Source: Glycomyces albidus
GTDB lineage: Bacteria; Actinomycetota; Actinomycetes; Mycobacteriales; Micromonosporaceae
Reading direction: 5' to 3'
DNA length: 51,226 nucleotides
Assembly: GCF_009451885.1 (NCBI RefSeq)
Contig: NZ_WIAO01000034.1
Location: forward strand, 1-51,226
Positions 33,299 to 42,126 of this stretch are shown here, piece after piece. How positions within the stretch are numbered: the stretch's first letter is position 1; each line of letters begins with the position of its first letter. A model generated the notes under the pieces. It worked only from the letters and a program-made list of their open reading frames with translations, did no database searches and was not told where the DNA came from. A program made the position numbers and the translations under genes.

Positions 33299-34756
33299 AT
33301 GGAGTTCCCCGAAATCGACCCCGACCTCCCGATCGGCACCGGAGCGACCGGCGTCCGCATCGAGACCGACGCCATGGGGGAGATCGAGGTCCCCGCCGAC
33401 CGCTACTGGGGCGCCCAGACCCAGCGCTCGCTCCTCCACTTCGCCATCGGCGACGACCGCATGCCCACCGCCCTCTACCGCGCGTACGCGATCGTCAAGA
33501 AGGCCGCCGCGCTCGTCAACGCCGAGGCCGGCCGCCTCGACCCCAACCTCGCCGCCGCGATCGTCCACGCCTGCGACGAGGCCGCCGCCGGCGACCTCGA
33601 CGAGGAGTTCCCGCTCTACGTCTGGCAGTCCGGCTCCGGCACCCAGTCGAACATGAACGTCAACGAGGTCATCGCGAACCGCGCCAGCCAGCTCCTCGGC
33701 GGCGGCCTCGGCAAGGACCGCCTCGTCCACCCCAACGACCACGTCAACCTCGCGCAGTCCACGAACGACACGTTCCCGACCGCGATGCACGTCGCGACCC
33801 TCCTCGAAGTCCGCGACGGCACCCTCCCGCAGCTCCTCGCCCTCGCCGCCGCGATCGGCGACCGCGCCCGCCGCTGGGTCGACGTGGTCAAGATCGGCCG
33901 CACCCACCTCCAGGACGCCACTCCGCTCACCGTCGGCCAGGAGTGGTCCGGCTGGGAGGCGCAGCTCCGCGACGCGGGCGCCCGCCTCGAGCAGTCCCTC
34001 GAAGCCGTCTGCGAACTCGCCGCCGGCGGCACCGCCGTCGGCACCGGCATCAACGCCCCCGACGGCTTCGGCGAGGCCGTCGCCGCGAAGCTCGCCGAGC
34101 TGACCGGCCTGCCGCTGGTCACCGCCCGCAACAAGTACGCCGCCCAGGGCTCGCTCGACGGTATGGTCGCCGTCAGCGCCGGCCTCCGCGGCGCCGCCGT
34201 CGCGCTCATGAAGGTCGCCAACGACATGCGCTGGCTCTCCTCGGGCCCGCGCGCGGGCCTGCACGAGCTGCGGCTGCCCGAGAACGAGCCCGGCTCCTCG
34301 ATCATGCCCGGCAAGGTGAACCCGACCCAGCAGGAGGCCGCCGTCATGGTCGCCCTCCAGGTCATCGGCGAGGACTCCGTGGTCGCCGCCGCGGGGGCGC
34401 AAGGGAACTTCGAGCTGAACACCATGCGCCCCATCGTCATCGAGAACGTGCTCCACTCCGCGCGGATCCTCGGCGACGCCTGCGGGCAGCTCCGCGTCCA
34501 CAGCGTCGAGGGCATCGAGCTCGACCGCGCCGCCATCGCCGACTACGTCGACCGCTCCCTCATGCTCGTCACCGCGCTCAGCCCCCACATCGGCTACGAC
34601 AAGGCCGCCGCGATCGCCCACAAGGCCGACCACGAGGGCTCGACGCTCCGCGAGGCCGCGATCGCGCTCGGCGTCGCCCCCGCCGACTTCGACCGCATCG
34701 TCGACCCCGCGGCCATGGTCGGCGACCCGCGGCGCGACCTCGGCATGGCCCCCTGA
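33299..34756 (+). CDS. fumC: Class II fumarate hydratase
   Basis: 485 residues from ATG 33299, with GCGAGG about 8 bases upstream. The class II fumarase/aspartase signature GSSIMPGKVNP is present, as are SGSGTQSNMNVNEVIANRA (B-site/Thr-Ser region), HPNDHVNLAQSTNDTFPTAMH, and KIGRTHLQDATPLTVGQE with the catalytic His. Length fits the family (about 460-485). Cytosolic, converts fumarate to malate in the TCA cycle. Residues MSVEGIELD-type loop reads RVHSVEGIELDRA. The gene is separated from the CE15 gene by a divergent intergenic region and followed after 54 bases by an SDR gene. The actinobacterial fumarase is usually a single class II enzyme. Confidence 0.96.
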   Translation: MEFPEIDPDLPIGTGATGVRIETDAMGEIEVPADRYWGAQTQRSLLHFAIGDDRMPTALYRAYAIVKKAAALVNAEAGRLDPNLAAAIVHACDEAAAGDLDEEFPLYVWQSGSGTQSNMNVNEVIANRASQLLGGGLGKDRLVHPNDHVNLAQSTNDTFPTAMHVATLLEVRDGTLPQLLALAAAIGDRARRWVDVVKIGRTHLQDATPLTVGQEWSGWEAQLRDAGARLEQSLEAVCELAAGGTAVGTGINAPDGFGEAVAAKLAELTGLPLVTARNKYAAQGSLDGMVAVSAGLRGAAVALMKVANDMRWLSSGPRAGLHELRLPENEPGSSIMPGKVNPTQQEAAVMVALQVIGEDSVVAAAGAQGNFELNTMRPIVIENVLHSARILGDACGQLRVHSVEGIELDRAAIADYVDRSLMLVTALSPHIGYDKAAAIAHKADHEGSTLREAAIALGVAPADFDRIVDPAAMVGDPRRDLGMAP

Positions 34757-34810
34757 CCCGCGCTCGCCGGACCGCTCCTTCGATGCCGTTCGCGGCGTAG
34801 GGTGGACGCC

Positions 34811-35605
<795 letters not shown>

Positions 35606-35697
35606 GCCGCACGGGGACCGGTCCGGCCTGTCGCGCGCTATACCTGGAGGAGGGACACCGCCCGGTTCCTCCCGTTCCTCACCCTCAAAGGACGCTC

Positions 35698-36171
35698 ATG
35701 GACGAGCCCCGCCTGGCCGACCTGCCCGGATCGACGCGGGCGGCGGTGCTCACGCTCTCCGGGCTCTGCGGGATCGGCCTGCTGTGCGTCTGCGGGCTCG
35801 TGATCGCCCTCGTCGGCCTCGCCCAACTGCGCGCCACCGGCACCGCCGTGCCCGCCGGCGCCGGACCCTCGATCTACCGTTTCGCCGCCGGAACGGCCGC
35901 GTTCGCGCTCTGCCGCGGCGCACTCGCGGCGATGATCATGCGCCGCAGCCGCATCGCCCGCAACCTCGCCGGCCTCGTGGAGGCCGCCGCGATCGCGCTC
36001 GGACTGCTGTCCTGGCACGGCGGCCCCGGCTTCGAAGGCCCGCGCCTCGGCGGCCTCACCCTCACCGCCGACCTCGCGTCCTGGTTCGGCGCCACGGCCG
36101 GCCTCGCCGTCTCCCTCGCGGTCGTACTCCTGCTGTGGACGCGCGCGTCAGAGGCGTGGTGCAGCAGGTAG
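35698..36171 (+). CDS. Four-TM membrane protein of unknown function
   Basis: 157 residues from ATG 35698, 5 bases after AAAGGA. Hydrophobic segments at about 16-42, 60-82, 92-110 and 130-150 suggest four membrane helices. The C-terminus TRASEAWCSR resembles PSAKRWCDRR of the 29432 protein; both share a late WC and four-helix layout. No named family recognised. Confidence 0.7.
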   Translation: MDEPRLADLPGSTRAAVLTLSGLCGIGLLCVCGLVIALVGLAQLRATGTAVPAGAGPSIYRFAAGTAAFALCRGALAAMIMRRSRIARNLAGLVEAAAIALGLLSWHGGPGFEGPRLGGLTLTADLASWFGATAGLAVSLAVVLLLWTRASEAWCSR

Positions 36172-36582
36172 ACCGCACCGCCTCATTCAGACCGCTCGAT
36201 CGGGGAGCCGGCCGATCCCCTGTCTGCCGCCCTGGCGGCACCGCCCACGGACGCGCCTCGCGCCGCGACCCAGTCCAAGCGGCTGCCCGATCCCGCCAGG
36301 CCGCTCCCGACGGCGCCGCGCTCGTGCTCGTGGAACGCACGGTTCCGGAGCGGCCGTCGATTCGTCCATACGGGCCATTGAATCGGCCATGGACCCCGAC
36401 CTCAAAGCGCGACTAGGTTCGGTCCATGCCCGCAGACGAGCCGAGGATCGTCCTCCCCGAGCCGCCCGCCGCACTCACCGGCCGGCCCGTGCGGCCTGCG
36501 GGCTGCTCACCCCGCACGGCCTCGAATCCATGACACTCATCCGAGTCGGCACCGCCCGGCCCGCCATCGAGGAGGACCCGCG
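36172..36582. other. Intergenic region before the cellulase-like gene
   Basis: 411 bases. Short frames exist on both strands but none has a ribosome site and sensible composition. An 18-codon frame (36530-36586) whose TGA overlaps the ATG of the next gene could be a coupled leader peptide; this is weak. GGAGG about 8 bases ahead of ATG 36583 is clear. Confidence 0.4.
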
Positions 36583-37863
36583 ATGACCGCGATCCCGACC
36601 CACCTGCCCGACCGACTCGCGATGACGCTCTGGGACTTCTCCTGGTACGTGCGCACCGGCCCCGGCGAACCCTTCGAAGACCTCGACGCCGCCTTCGCCA
36701 AGGCCGTCGACCTCGGCTACAACGCCGTGCGCATCTGCGCGATGCCGTTCCTGCTCTTCAGGTCCGGCATCGACACGACCGAGCTGCGACTCGAACCGCT
36801 CGACGGCGTCCGGGGCTCCGACGGCTACGGCTCCCGCGTCCGCTGGTACGACGTCCGCGAGCCCGTCGTGATCGACGCGAAGGCCCACCTGCTCGACTTC
36901 TTCCGCGCCGCCGACCGGCACGGCGTCTCGGTGATCGCCTCCTCATGGGAGTACCAGCAGAGCCCCGCGTTCGCCGGCGACCCGGCCTGGTACGAGGCCC
37001 TCCACGCCGTCGACCCCGACGACCGCCTCACCGTCCTCGGCGAAGCCCAGGCCGACCTGGTCGACTTCCTCGCCGAGCACGGCCTGGCCCACGTGATCGC
37101 CTGCGTCGAACCGCACAACGAAGTCCAGATCGGACACCTCACGGCCGGGCTGCCCGGGGTCGAGGACGCGGTGGTCGAACTCCAGGCCCGCCTCGAAGCC
37201 GGGATCGCGGCCTTCCAGGCCCGCCACCCCGAGGTCCTGTGCGCCCCGAACTACGGCGGCGTCCCGGTCGGCTCGCTGCGCGGCATCCCGCGGAACGCGA
37301 CCGCGCTGGCGTTCCACCCGTACGTCTACGGGGTCCTGGACGACCTCATCGAGGAGTTCGGCCTGCGCCGTCCGCCGGCCCGGTTCCCGCAGGAGCGCGC
37401 CGACGCCGAGCTGCTGCGCCCGGGCGCGCCGCGGATCGCCGAGTGGTCGCTGCCGCCCGAGAAGTCCTGGAAGCTGCAGGCGTCGATCATGCAGGCGGCC
37501 GAGATCTACGTCCACGACTGGTGCGACCCCGAGCGGTTCGACCGATGGCTGTACGACCGCTACGGCGCCCACCGGACCGCGATGGCGAACCGCCTCCGCG
37601 ACTGGATCGACGTCGCCGCCGACCACGCGAAGCGCCTCGGCGTCCCCGTCTACTTCGGGGAGGGCTGGGTCGGGTACACGCCGCGCGACGGCCGCTTCGA
37701 AGAGGGCCCCGTCGGCGCCGGGATCTGCCGGGACGCGGTCGCGCACTCGGTGCGGGTCGGCGCGTGGGGGACCATCGTCTGCTCGAACGCCGCACCCCAG
37801 CATCCGATGTGGACCGACGAGGCGATCCAGCGCGAGTGCAACGGCGCGTTCCTCAAGGGCTAG
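36583..37863 (+). CDS. Cellulase-like glycoside hydrolase (PF12876-type)
   Basis: 426 residues from ATG 36583; no signal peptide, so it is probably cytosolic. It is a TIM-barrel glycosidase: LAMTLWDFSWYVRTGPGEPFEDLDAAFAKAVDLGYNAVRICA is the first strand-helix region, ACVEPHNEVQIG supplies the acid/base Glu (EPHNEV on strand 4), and VPVYFGEGWVGY the nucleophile Glu (FGEGW on strand 7). The pattern matches the sugar-binding cellulase-like family related to GH5. A cytosolic position suggests processing of imported oligosaccharides rather than polymer attack. A 28-bp palindromic terminator follows. Confidence 0.8.
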   Translation: MTAIPTHLPDRLAMTLWDFSWYVRTGPGEPFEDLDAAFAKAVDLGYNAVRICAMPFLLFRSGIDTTELRLEPLDGVRGSDGYGSRVRWYDVREPVVIDAKAHLLDFFRAADRHGVSVIASSWEYQQSPAFAGDPAWYEALHAVDPDDRLTVLGEAQADLVDFLAEHGLAHVIACVEPHNEVQIGHLTAGLPGVEDAVVELQARLEAGIAAFQARHPEVLCAPNYGGVPVGSLRGIPRNATALAFHPYVYGVLDDLIEEFGLRRPPARFPQERADAELLRPGAPRIAEWSLPPEKSWKLQASIMQAAEIYVHDWCDPERFDRWLYDRYGAHRTAMANRLRDWIDVAADHAKRLGVPVYFGEGWVGYTPRDGRFEEGPVGAGICRDAVAHSVRVGAWGTIVCSNAAPQHPMWTDEAIQRECNGAFLKG

Positions 37864-37879
37864 CGCCGCAACGGCGACA

Positions 37880-37907
37880 CGCCCCGGGCCCGATCGGGCC
37901 CGGGGCG
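37880..37907. terminator. Perfect 28-bp palindrome terminator
   Basis: A 28-base perfect palindrome with arms CGCCCCGGGCCCGA and TCGGGCCCGGGGCG, 16 bases after the stop of the glycosidase gene. It has no loop, so the hairpin would open a few central pairs. It may serve as a terminator for either strand. Confidence 0.7.
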
Positions 37908-38022
37908 ATCCGCGTCGACCGCGCCGGGCGCGAAGTCCACGGACCGTCGACGACGCTGCTCGCCTTCACTGCGGTAGGTGCGACAGGGCCGGTTGAAACC
38001 GATCCGCCGGATACAGCAGAAA

Positions 38023-38043
38023 TGCCCGCTTCGCGAGCGGGCA
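38023..38043 (-). terminator. Terminator of tRNA-Gly
   Basis: TGCCCGCT (38023-38030) pairs with AGCGGGCA (38036-38043) around TCGCG. On the minus strand the stem is followed by TTTCTG, 17 bases beyond the tRNA 3' end. Confidence 0.8.
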
Positions 38044-38060
38044 CCTGACTGGGGAAGCAC

Positions 38061-38134
38061 TGGAGCGGGTGACGGGAATCGAACCCGCGCAATCAGTTTG
38101 GAAGACTGAGACTCTACCATTGAGCTACACCCGC
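38061..38134 (-). tRNA. trnG-TCC: tRNA-Gly (anticodon TCC)
   Basis: The minus strand folds as a complete cloverleaf: acceptor GCGGGTG paired with CACCCGC, D-arm GCTC...GAGT (one G-T pair), anticodon arm TCAGT-CTTCCAA-ACTGA and T-arm GCGGG-TTCGATT-CCCGT. Anticodon TCC reads GGA and GGG. The discriminator T and CCA end are encoded (TCCA, 38061-38064). Confidence 0.97.
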
Positions 38135-38160
38135 GCGTCCGCCTGAGCGGAACGCAGGCA

Positions 38161-38166
38161 AGTGTA
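38161..38166 (-). promoter_or_regulatory. -10 element of the tRNA-Gly promoter
   Basis: TACACT on the minus strand lies 26 bases upstream of the tRNA 5' end (38134). No good -35 was found at the expected distance. Confidence 0.45.
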
Positions 38167-38255
38167 GCGCATGTCCGGCGTCCGGCGCAGCGAAGCCCCG
38201 GCGCCCCCGTTCGGCCGGGAACCGGGACGCCGCGCGCGAAATCCTGTGACTCCCG

Positions 38256-38924
38256 CTACCGCTTGGGCAGGACGCTTCGCAGTCCGCCCGCGAGGTGGGC
38301 GAGGAAGTCCGGGTGCTCGTAAGCGGCGGCGTCGTGGCCGAGGGCGGTGTAGAAGCACTCGCCGGCCTCGAGACGGCGGTGCCACGCGATCGGGTGCGGG
38401 GCGCCCATGGCGAGGTCGCCCGCCTCGTACGTCGTCTCGTCCGCTTCCAGGAGCACCTCGACGTTCTTCGGTCGCTCGTCGAAGCTGTACCACTCGTCGG
38501 TCCAGGCCCAGCGCTTCGGCAGGTGCGCGGTCGACGGGTGCTCGGCGGCGACCACGTCGATCTCGCCGGGCGTGCACCCGGGCGGGTGGCCGATGAAGCG
38601 CGCGCCCACGAGCTCCTTGAAGAACGGCCAGGACCGCTCCGCAGTCGAGGCGCCGTGGACGCCGCACCAGCCGCCGCCCCCGGTCACGTAGTCCGCGAGC
38701 GCGGCCCGCTCCAGTTCGCCGAGGACGTCCCCGGAGGTGGAGAGCCACACGACGGCGGCGAAGCGGGCGAGTTCGACCGGGTCGTGGACGGCCGAGTCCT
38801 CGGTGTGCTCGACCTCGGCGCCCAGGTCGGCGGCGATCCGCCGCACGGCCTCGACGCCGGCCGGGATGGAGTCGTGCCTGAAACCGGTGGTCTTCGTGAA
38901 GACGAGCAGCGCCTCAGCGGCCAC
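38256..38924 (-). CDS. ThuA-like (trehalose utilisation) domain protein
   Basis: 222 residues from GTG 38924, the most upstream start compatible with the domain; the frame stays open to 39113 but upstream text is Pro/Arg-rich and not domain-like. ThuA motifs are complete: VFTKTTGFRHDSIPAGVEAVRRIA, VVWLSTSGDVLGE, GGGGWCGVHGASTAE, FIGHPPGCTPGEI, WTDEWYSF and CFYTALGHDAAAYEHPDFLAHL. The family has a class I glutamine amidotransferase-like fold and is linked to sugar metabolism. The strong AAGGAG-like ribosome site and ATG nearby belong to a different frame (38914-39000), so the true N-terminus is uncertain. Confidence 0.8.
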   Translation of the reverse strand: MAAEALLVFTKTTGFRHDSIPAGVEAVRRIAADLGAEVEHTEDSAVHDPVELARFAAVVWLSTSGDVLGELERAALADYVTGGGGWCGVHGASTAERSWPFFKELVGARFIGHPPGCTPGEIDVVAAEHPSTAHLPKRWAWTDEWYSFDERPKNVEVLLEADETTYEAGDLAMGAPHPIAWHRRLEAGECFYTALGHDAAAYEHPDFLAHLAGGLRSVLPKR

Positions 38925-39000
38925 GGCGCCCGCCCCGGGTCGGGGAGCGGCGCCGCGCGGCGGCGCCGGAGGGCGGTGCGGCGGTTGCGGGGGTGGCCAT
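38914..39000 (-). CDS. Upstream overlapping ORF ahead of the ThuA gene (or frameshifted N-terminus)
   Basis: 28 codons from ATG 39000, 5 bases after GAGGAG, ending at TGA 38914-38916 and overlapping the ThuA GTG by 11 bases in a different frame. Composition is Pro/Ala/Arg-rich (MATPATAAPPSGAAARRR). It has the best translation-start signal in the region, so it is either a leader peptide coupled to ThuA or the real ThuA N-terminus displaced by a frameshift or sequencing error. Confidence 0.5.
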   Translation of the reverse strand: MATPATAAPPSGAAARRRSPTRGGRRGR

Positions 39001-39254
39001 GGCAGCTCCTCGGGGAGAACGATTGCACCGGGTAGTCTAGGGGATCTCGGCTTCCGGCGCCCGGGGCGGCCGCGTCCCAGCTCAACAGTGAGGTGCGGCG
39101 ATATCGACCACACCCGGCGGGGCCGCGACCCCCAGACGACCTAGACTCGGTCGGAGCGGGGGTTCGCGCTGCGCTGCCGGCGGCCCACCGGACCGGATCA
39201 GGCATCCGGCCGACGCGAAAGCAACTGAGCGAAATCTGATCTAGGAGTACGTCT

Positions 39255-40661
39255 GTGAAGAGCACTGTCGAGACCCTGAGCCCGACCAGGGTGCGGCTGT
39301 CGGTCGAGGTGCCGTTCGAAGAGCTGGCGCCGTACATCAACGAGGCGTACAAGTCCGTCGGGCAGCAGATCCGCGTCCCCGGCTTCCGTCCCGGCAAGGC
39401 GCCCCGCCAGGTGATCGACCAGCGCATCGGCAAGGAGTCCGTCTACGCCCAGGCGATGGACCCGGCCGTGCAGGCGAACCTGAACAAGGCCGTCACCGAG
39501 AACGAGGTGAACGCGCTGGGCCGCCCCGAGCTGACCGAGGTCAAGCCGATCGAGGACGGCAAGCCGTTCGAGTTCGTCGTCGAGACCGACGTGACCCCCG
39601 AGTTCGAGCTGCCCGACTTCGCGTCCCTCAAGGTGACGGTGGAGACCGGCGACGTCACCGAAGAGGACGTGGACGCGGACATCGAGTCCCAGCGCCTGCG
39701 CTTCTCGTCCCTGAAGACCGTCGAGCGCCCGGCCGCCGAAGGCGACTTCGTGCAGATCGACCTGCGCGCCACCCAGAACGGTGAAGAGGTCGAGGGCGGC
39801 TCCGTCACCGGCATGAGCCACGAGGTCGGCTCGGGCAACCTGCTCGACGGCCTGGACGAGGCCCTCGTCGGCATGGCCGCCGGCGACGAGAAGACCATCC
39901 AGTCGACCCTCGCGGGCGAGCAGGAGGGCGAGACCGCCGACGTCGAGGTCAAGGTCACCCAGGTCAAGGAGCGCGAGCTTCCCGACCTCGACGACGACTT
40001 CGCCGAGATGGCCAGCCCGTACGACACGCTCGAGGAGCTGCGGAGCGCCACCCGCGAGCGCCTGGAGAACGCCGGCAGGACCGGTAAGGCGAACGAGGCC
40101 CGCGCGAAGACCCTCGAGGCGCTCATCGAGGCCGTCGACCTGCCGCTGCCGGAGAAGACCGTCGGCGACGAGGTCGACCACACCCGCGGCCACCTCCTGG
40201 AGCAGGTCCAGCAGGTCGCGGGCGGTTTCGAGGAGTACCTCTCGATGGTCGGCAAGACCGCCGAGGAGTTCGACGCCGAGCTGCGCGCCGACGTCGAGTC
40301 GAACCTGCGCCAGTCGATCATCCTGGGCCGGATCGCCCGCGAGCGCGAGCTCGAGGTCTCCGGCGAGCTCATGACCGCCGAGGTCGTGCGCCAGGCCCAG
40401 CAGCGCGGGGTCCCGCAGGACCAGTTCCAGAAGTTCGTGGACGAGCTGCGCACCAACGGCGGACTCCAGCAGATCGCCGCCTCGCTGCGCCAGCAGCTCG
40501 CCCTCGAAGAGGTCGTCAAGGAGGCGTCGGTCGTCGACGCCAACGGCAACGAGCTGACCGAGGAGGACCTGTTCCCGGGCCGCGCCAAGGCCGCCGAGAA
40601 CGAGGCCGCGTCGGCCGATGCCGACGAGGCCGAGTCGTCCGAGGACAAGACCGAGGAGTAA
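39255..40661 (+). CDS. tig: Trigger factor chaperone
   Basis: 468 residues from GTG 39255, 7 bases after AGGAG. The ribosome-docking signature GFRPGKAPRQVIDQRIG is in the N-terminal domain (about 1-115). The PPIase/FKBP domain (about 150-245) reads AEGDFVQIDLRATQNGEE...GMSHEVGSGNLLDGLDEALVGM. The C-terminal helical arms (about 250-430) and a long acidic tail (ending DADEAESSEDKTEE) are typical of actinobacterial Tig. It binds nascent chains at the ribosome exit. A strong terminator follows; the clp protease genes that usually lie next are absent. Confidence 0.96.
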   Translation: MKSTVETLSPTRVRLSVEVPFEELAPYINEAYKSVGQQIRVPGFRPGKAPRQVIDQRIGKESVYAQAMDPAVQANLNKAVTENEVNALGRPELTEVKPIEDGKPFEFVVETDVTPEFELPDFASLKVTVETGDVTEEDVDADIESQRLRFSSLKTVERPAAEGDFVQIDLRATQNGEEVEGGSVTGMSHEVGSGNLLDGLDEALVGMAAGDEKTIQSTLAGEQEGETADVEVKVTQVKERELPDLDDDFAEMASPYDTLEELRSATRERLENAGRTGKANEARAKTLEALIEAVDLPLPEKTVGDEVDHTRGHLLEQVQQVAGGFEEYLSMVGKTAEEFDAELRADVESNLRQSIILGRIARERELEVSGELMTAEVVRQAQQRGVPQDQFQKFVDELRTNGGLQQIAASLRQQLALEEVVKEASVVDANGNELTEEDLFPGRAKAAENEAASADADEAESSEDKTEE

Positions 40662-40681
40662 TCCTCCAACGGTTTCGTTTG

Positions 40682-40708
40682 GGGCCCACCGCGTTTCGCG
40701 GTGGGCCC
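40682..40708 (+). terminator. Rho-independent terminator of tig
   Basis: GGGCCCACCGCG (40682-40693) and CGCGGTGGGCCC (40697-40708) form a perfect 12-bp stem with a TTT loop, followed by TGCGTTTTC. Confidence 0.9.
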
Positions 40709-40791
40709 TGCGTTTTCCCCCGATTGGGAGCGCTTCGACCCGGTGCGCCCCGAATTTGTTGCTACTCCCGGGTAGAGACGAGCGTCACTTT

Positions 40792-40802
40792 CACCTAAGG
40801 TG
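40792..40802. promoter_or_regulatory. Palindrome before the ABC transporter operon
   Basis: CACCTAAGGTG is a perfect 5+1+5 palindrome 50 bases upstream of ATG 40852, just ahead of TATCTAACCT. It is a candidate operator-promoter for the six-gene operon. Confidence 0.4.
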
Positions 40803-40851
40803 TGTATCTAACCTCATCGATGCAACGACGCAACGTCCTGGGAGTGCCCCC

Positions 40852-42126
40852 ATGATTCCCGCCCGGTTCCGTTCGGCCGCAGCAGCATCCGCGGCCGCAT
40901 CCGGTCCAGCCGTCCCCGGCGCCGCCCTGCCCGGCGCGGCCCTCCTCGCGGCCGCCCTCCTCGCGTGGCCCGCCCCGGCCGCCGCCCAGGACGACCCCGC
41001 AGGCGAAGCGCTGCAATACGACTACGGCGCCGACGCCGCCTCCTGGTACTGGAGCCGCCAGATCGACGAGACCCTCGAACTCGGCGCCCTCGCCCAGCAG
41101 GTCGAACTGCCCAACCCGCAGGCGGCGACCACACTGCCCGTGGCCGTCGAACTCGGGGAGACCACCAAGGTCTCCGCCCTCTCCTTCAACCTCGCCGAGC
41201 GCGGCGTCCCCGAAGGCTCCGAGATCACGAAGTTCGAACTGACCGTCGCCGAAGGGAACGACGCGGGCGACTCGCCCACGTTCAACCCCCTCGGCAGGCT
41301 CGTGCAGGCCTGCCCGATCGCCGAGGCGTGGTCCGGCGGCGAAGCCGAGATGTGGGACGTGCAGCCGCCCGTCGGCGACGGCTGCGTCACCGGCGAACGC
41401 GCCGAACCCGACCCCGACGCGGTCGCCGAGGCCGAAGCGCTCCTCGCCGCGGCCCAGGAAGCCGCCGAGAACGGCGGCGAGAACCCCGAGGTCGTCGAGG
41501 TCCCGCTCCCCACCTGGACCTTCGACCTCACCGCGATCGCGAAGGACTGGGGCCAGGACCCGTTCGCCAACTACGGCGTCATGTTCATGCCCGTCATGGA
41601 CGACGCCACCCCGATCGACACCTGGCAGGTCAACCTCAAGCTCCCGCTGCGCGACGACACCCAGACCCCCGTCGACGAGTACGAGGCCACCGCCTACCGC
41701 CTCGGCGCGGCCTTCTCCTTCATCCCCGGCACCCCCGAAGACGACGGCGCGGCCGACCCCGGGACCGGCGACTCCGGCACGACCGGCGGCGCCTCGGGCG
41801 GTGGCGGCGGCTCCGGAGGAGGCGGCGGCGGTGAAGGCGCCGAGGCGTCCCCGACCGCCGCGGCCCCGACCTCCGCCGAGGAGATGGAACCCGCCGCGTA
41901 CGAACCGTTCGAACCGTCCGCGCCCTGGTACGTGTGGACGCTCATCCCCGCCGCCCTCGTCGGCGCCTACCTCCTCCACACCGCCATGGGCGCCTCCGGC
42001 GCCGCCGCCGGCGGCAACGGCGCGATCGACCGCATCCGCGCCCACAACCTCGACCGCCGCGGCTGGGCCCTGCCCCTCCCGGCCGGCCTGTGGCAGCGCC
42101 TGACCGGGCGGGGTGACCGCGCATGA
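40852..42126 (+). CDS. Secreted, C-terminally anchored protein; first gene of the liv-type operon
   Basis: 424 residues from ATG 40852, with GGGAG 8 bases upstream. A signal peptide ends about residue 45 (APAAA-QDD). The extracellular part (about 50-300) has beta-rich segments (TTLPVAVELGETTKVSALSFNLAER, TWTFDLTAIAKDW, INTWQVNLKLPL-like) resembling carbohydrate- or DNRLRE-type jelly-roll modules. A Gly-rich linker (about 310-345) leads to a single membrane helix (PWYVWTLIPAALVGAYLLHTAM, about 364-385) and a basic tail. It overlaps the binding-protein gene by 4 bases (ATGA). It is not a normal part of a branched-chain amino-acid transporter; a substrate-capture or cell-surface role is inferred. 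Confidence 0.8.
   Translation: MIPARFRSAAAASAAASGPAVPGAALPGAALLAAALLAWPAPAAAQDDPAGEALQYDYGADAASWYWSRQIDETLELGALAQQVELPNPQAATTLPVAVELGETTKVSALSFNLAERGVPEGSEITKFELTVAEGNDAGDSPTFNPLGRLVQACPIAEAWSGGEAEMWDVQPPVGDGCVTGERAEPDPDAVAEAEALLAAAQEAAENGGENPEVVEVPLPTWTFDLTAIAKDWGQDPFANYGVMFMPVMDDATPIDTWQVNLKLPLRDDTQTPVDEYEATAYRLGAAFSFIPGTPEDDGAADPGTGDSGTTGGASGGGGGSGGGGGGEGAEASPTAAAPTSAEEMEPAAYEPFEPSAPWYVWTLIPAALVGAYLLHTAMGASGAAAGGNGAIDRIRAHNLDRRGWALPLPAGLWQRLTGRGDRA

Noticed and set aside
36187..36474. Minus-strand 95-codon frame before the glycosidase.
   Set aside because: No ribosome site and biased composition, judged noncoding.
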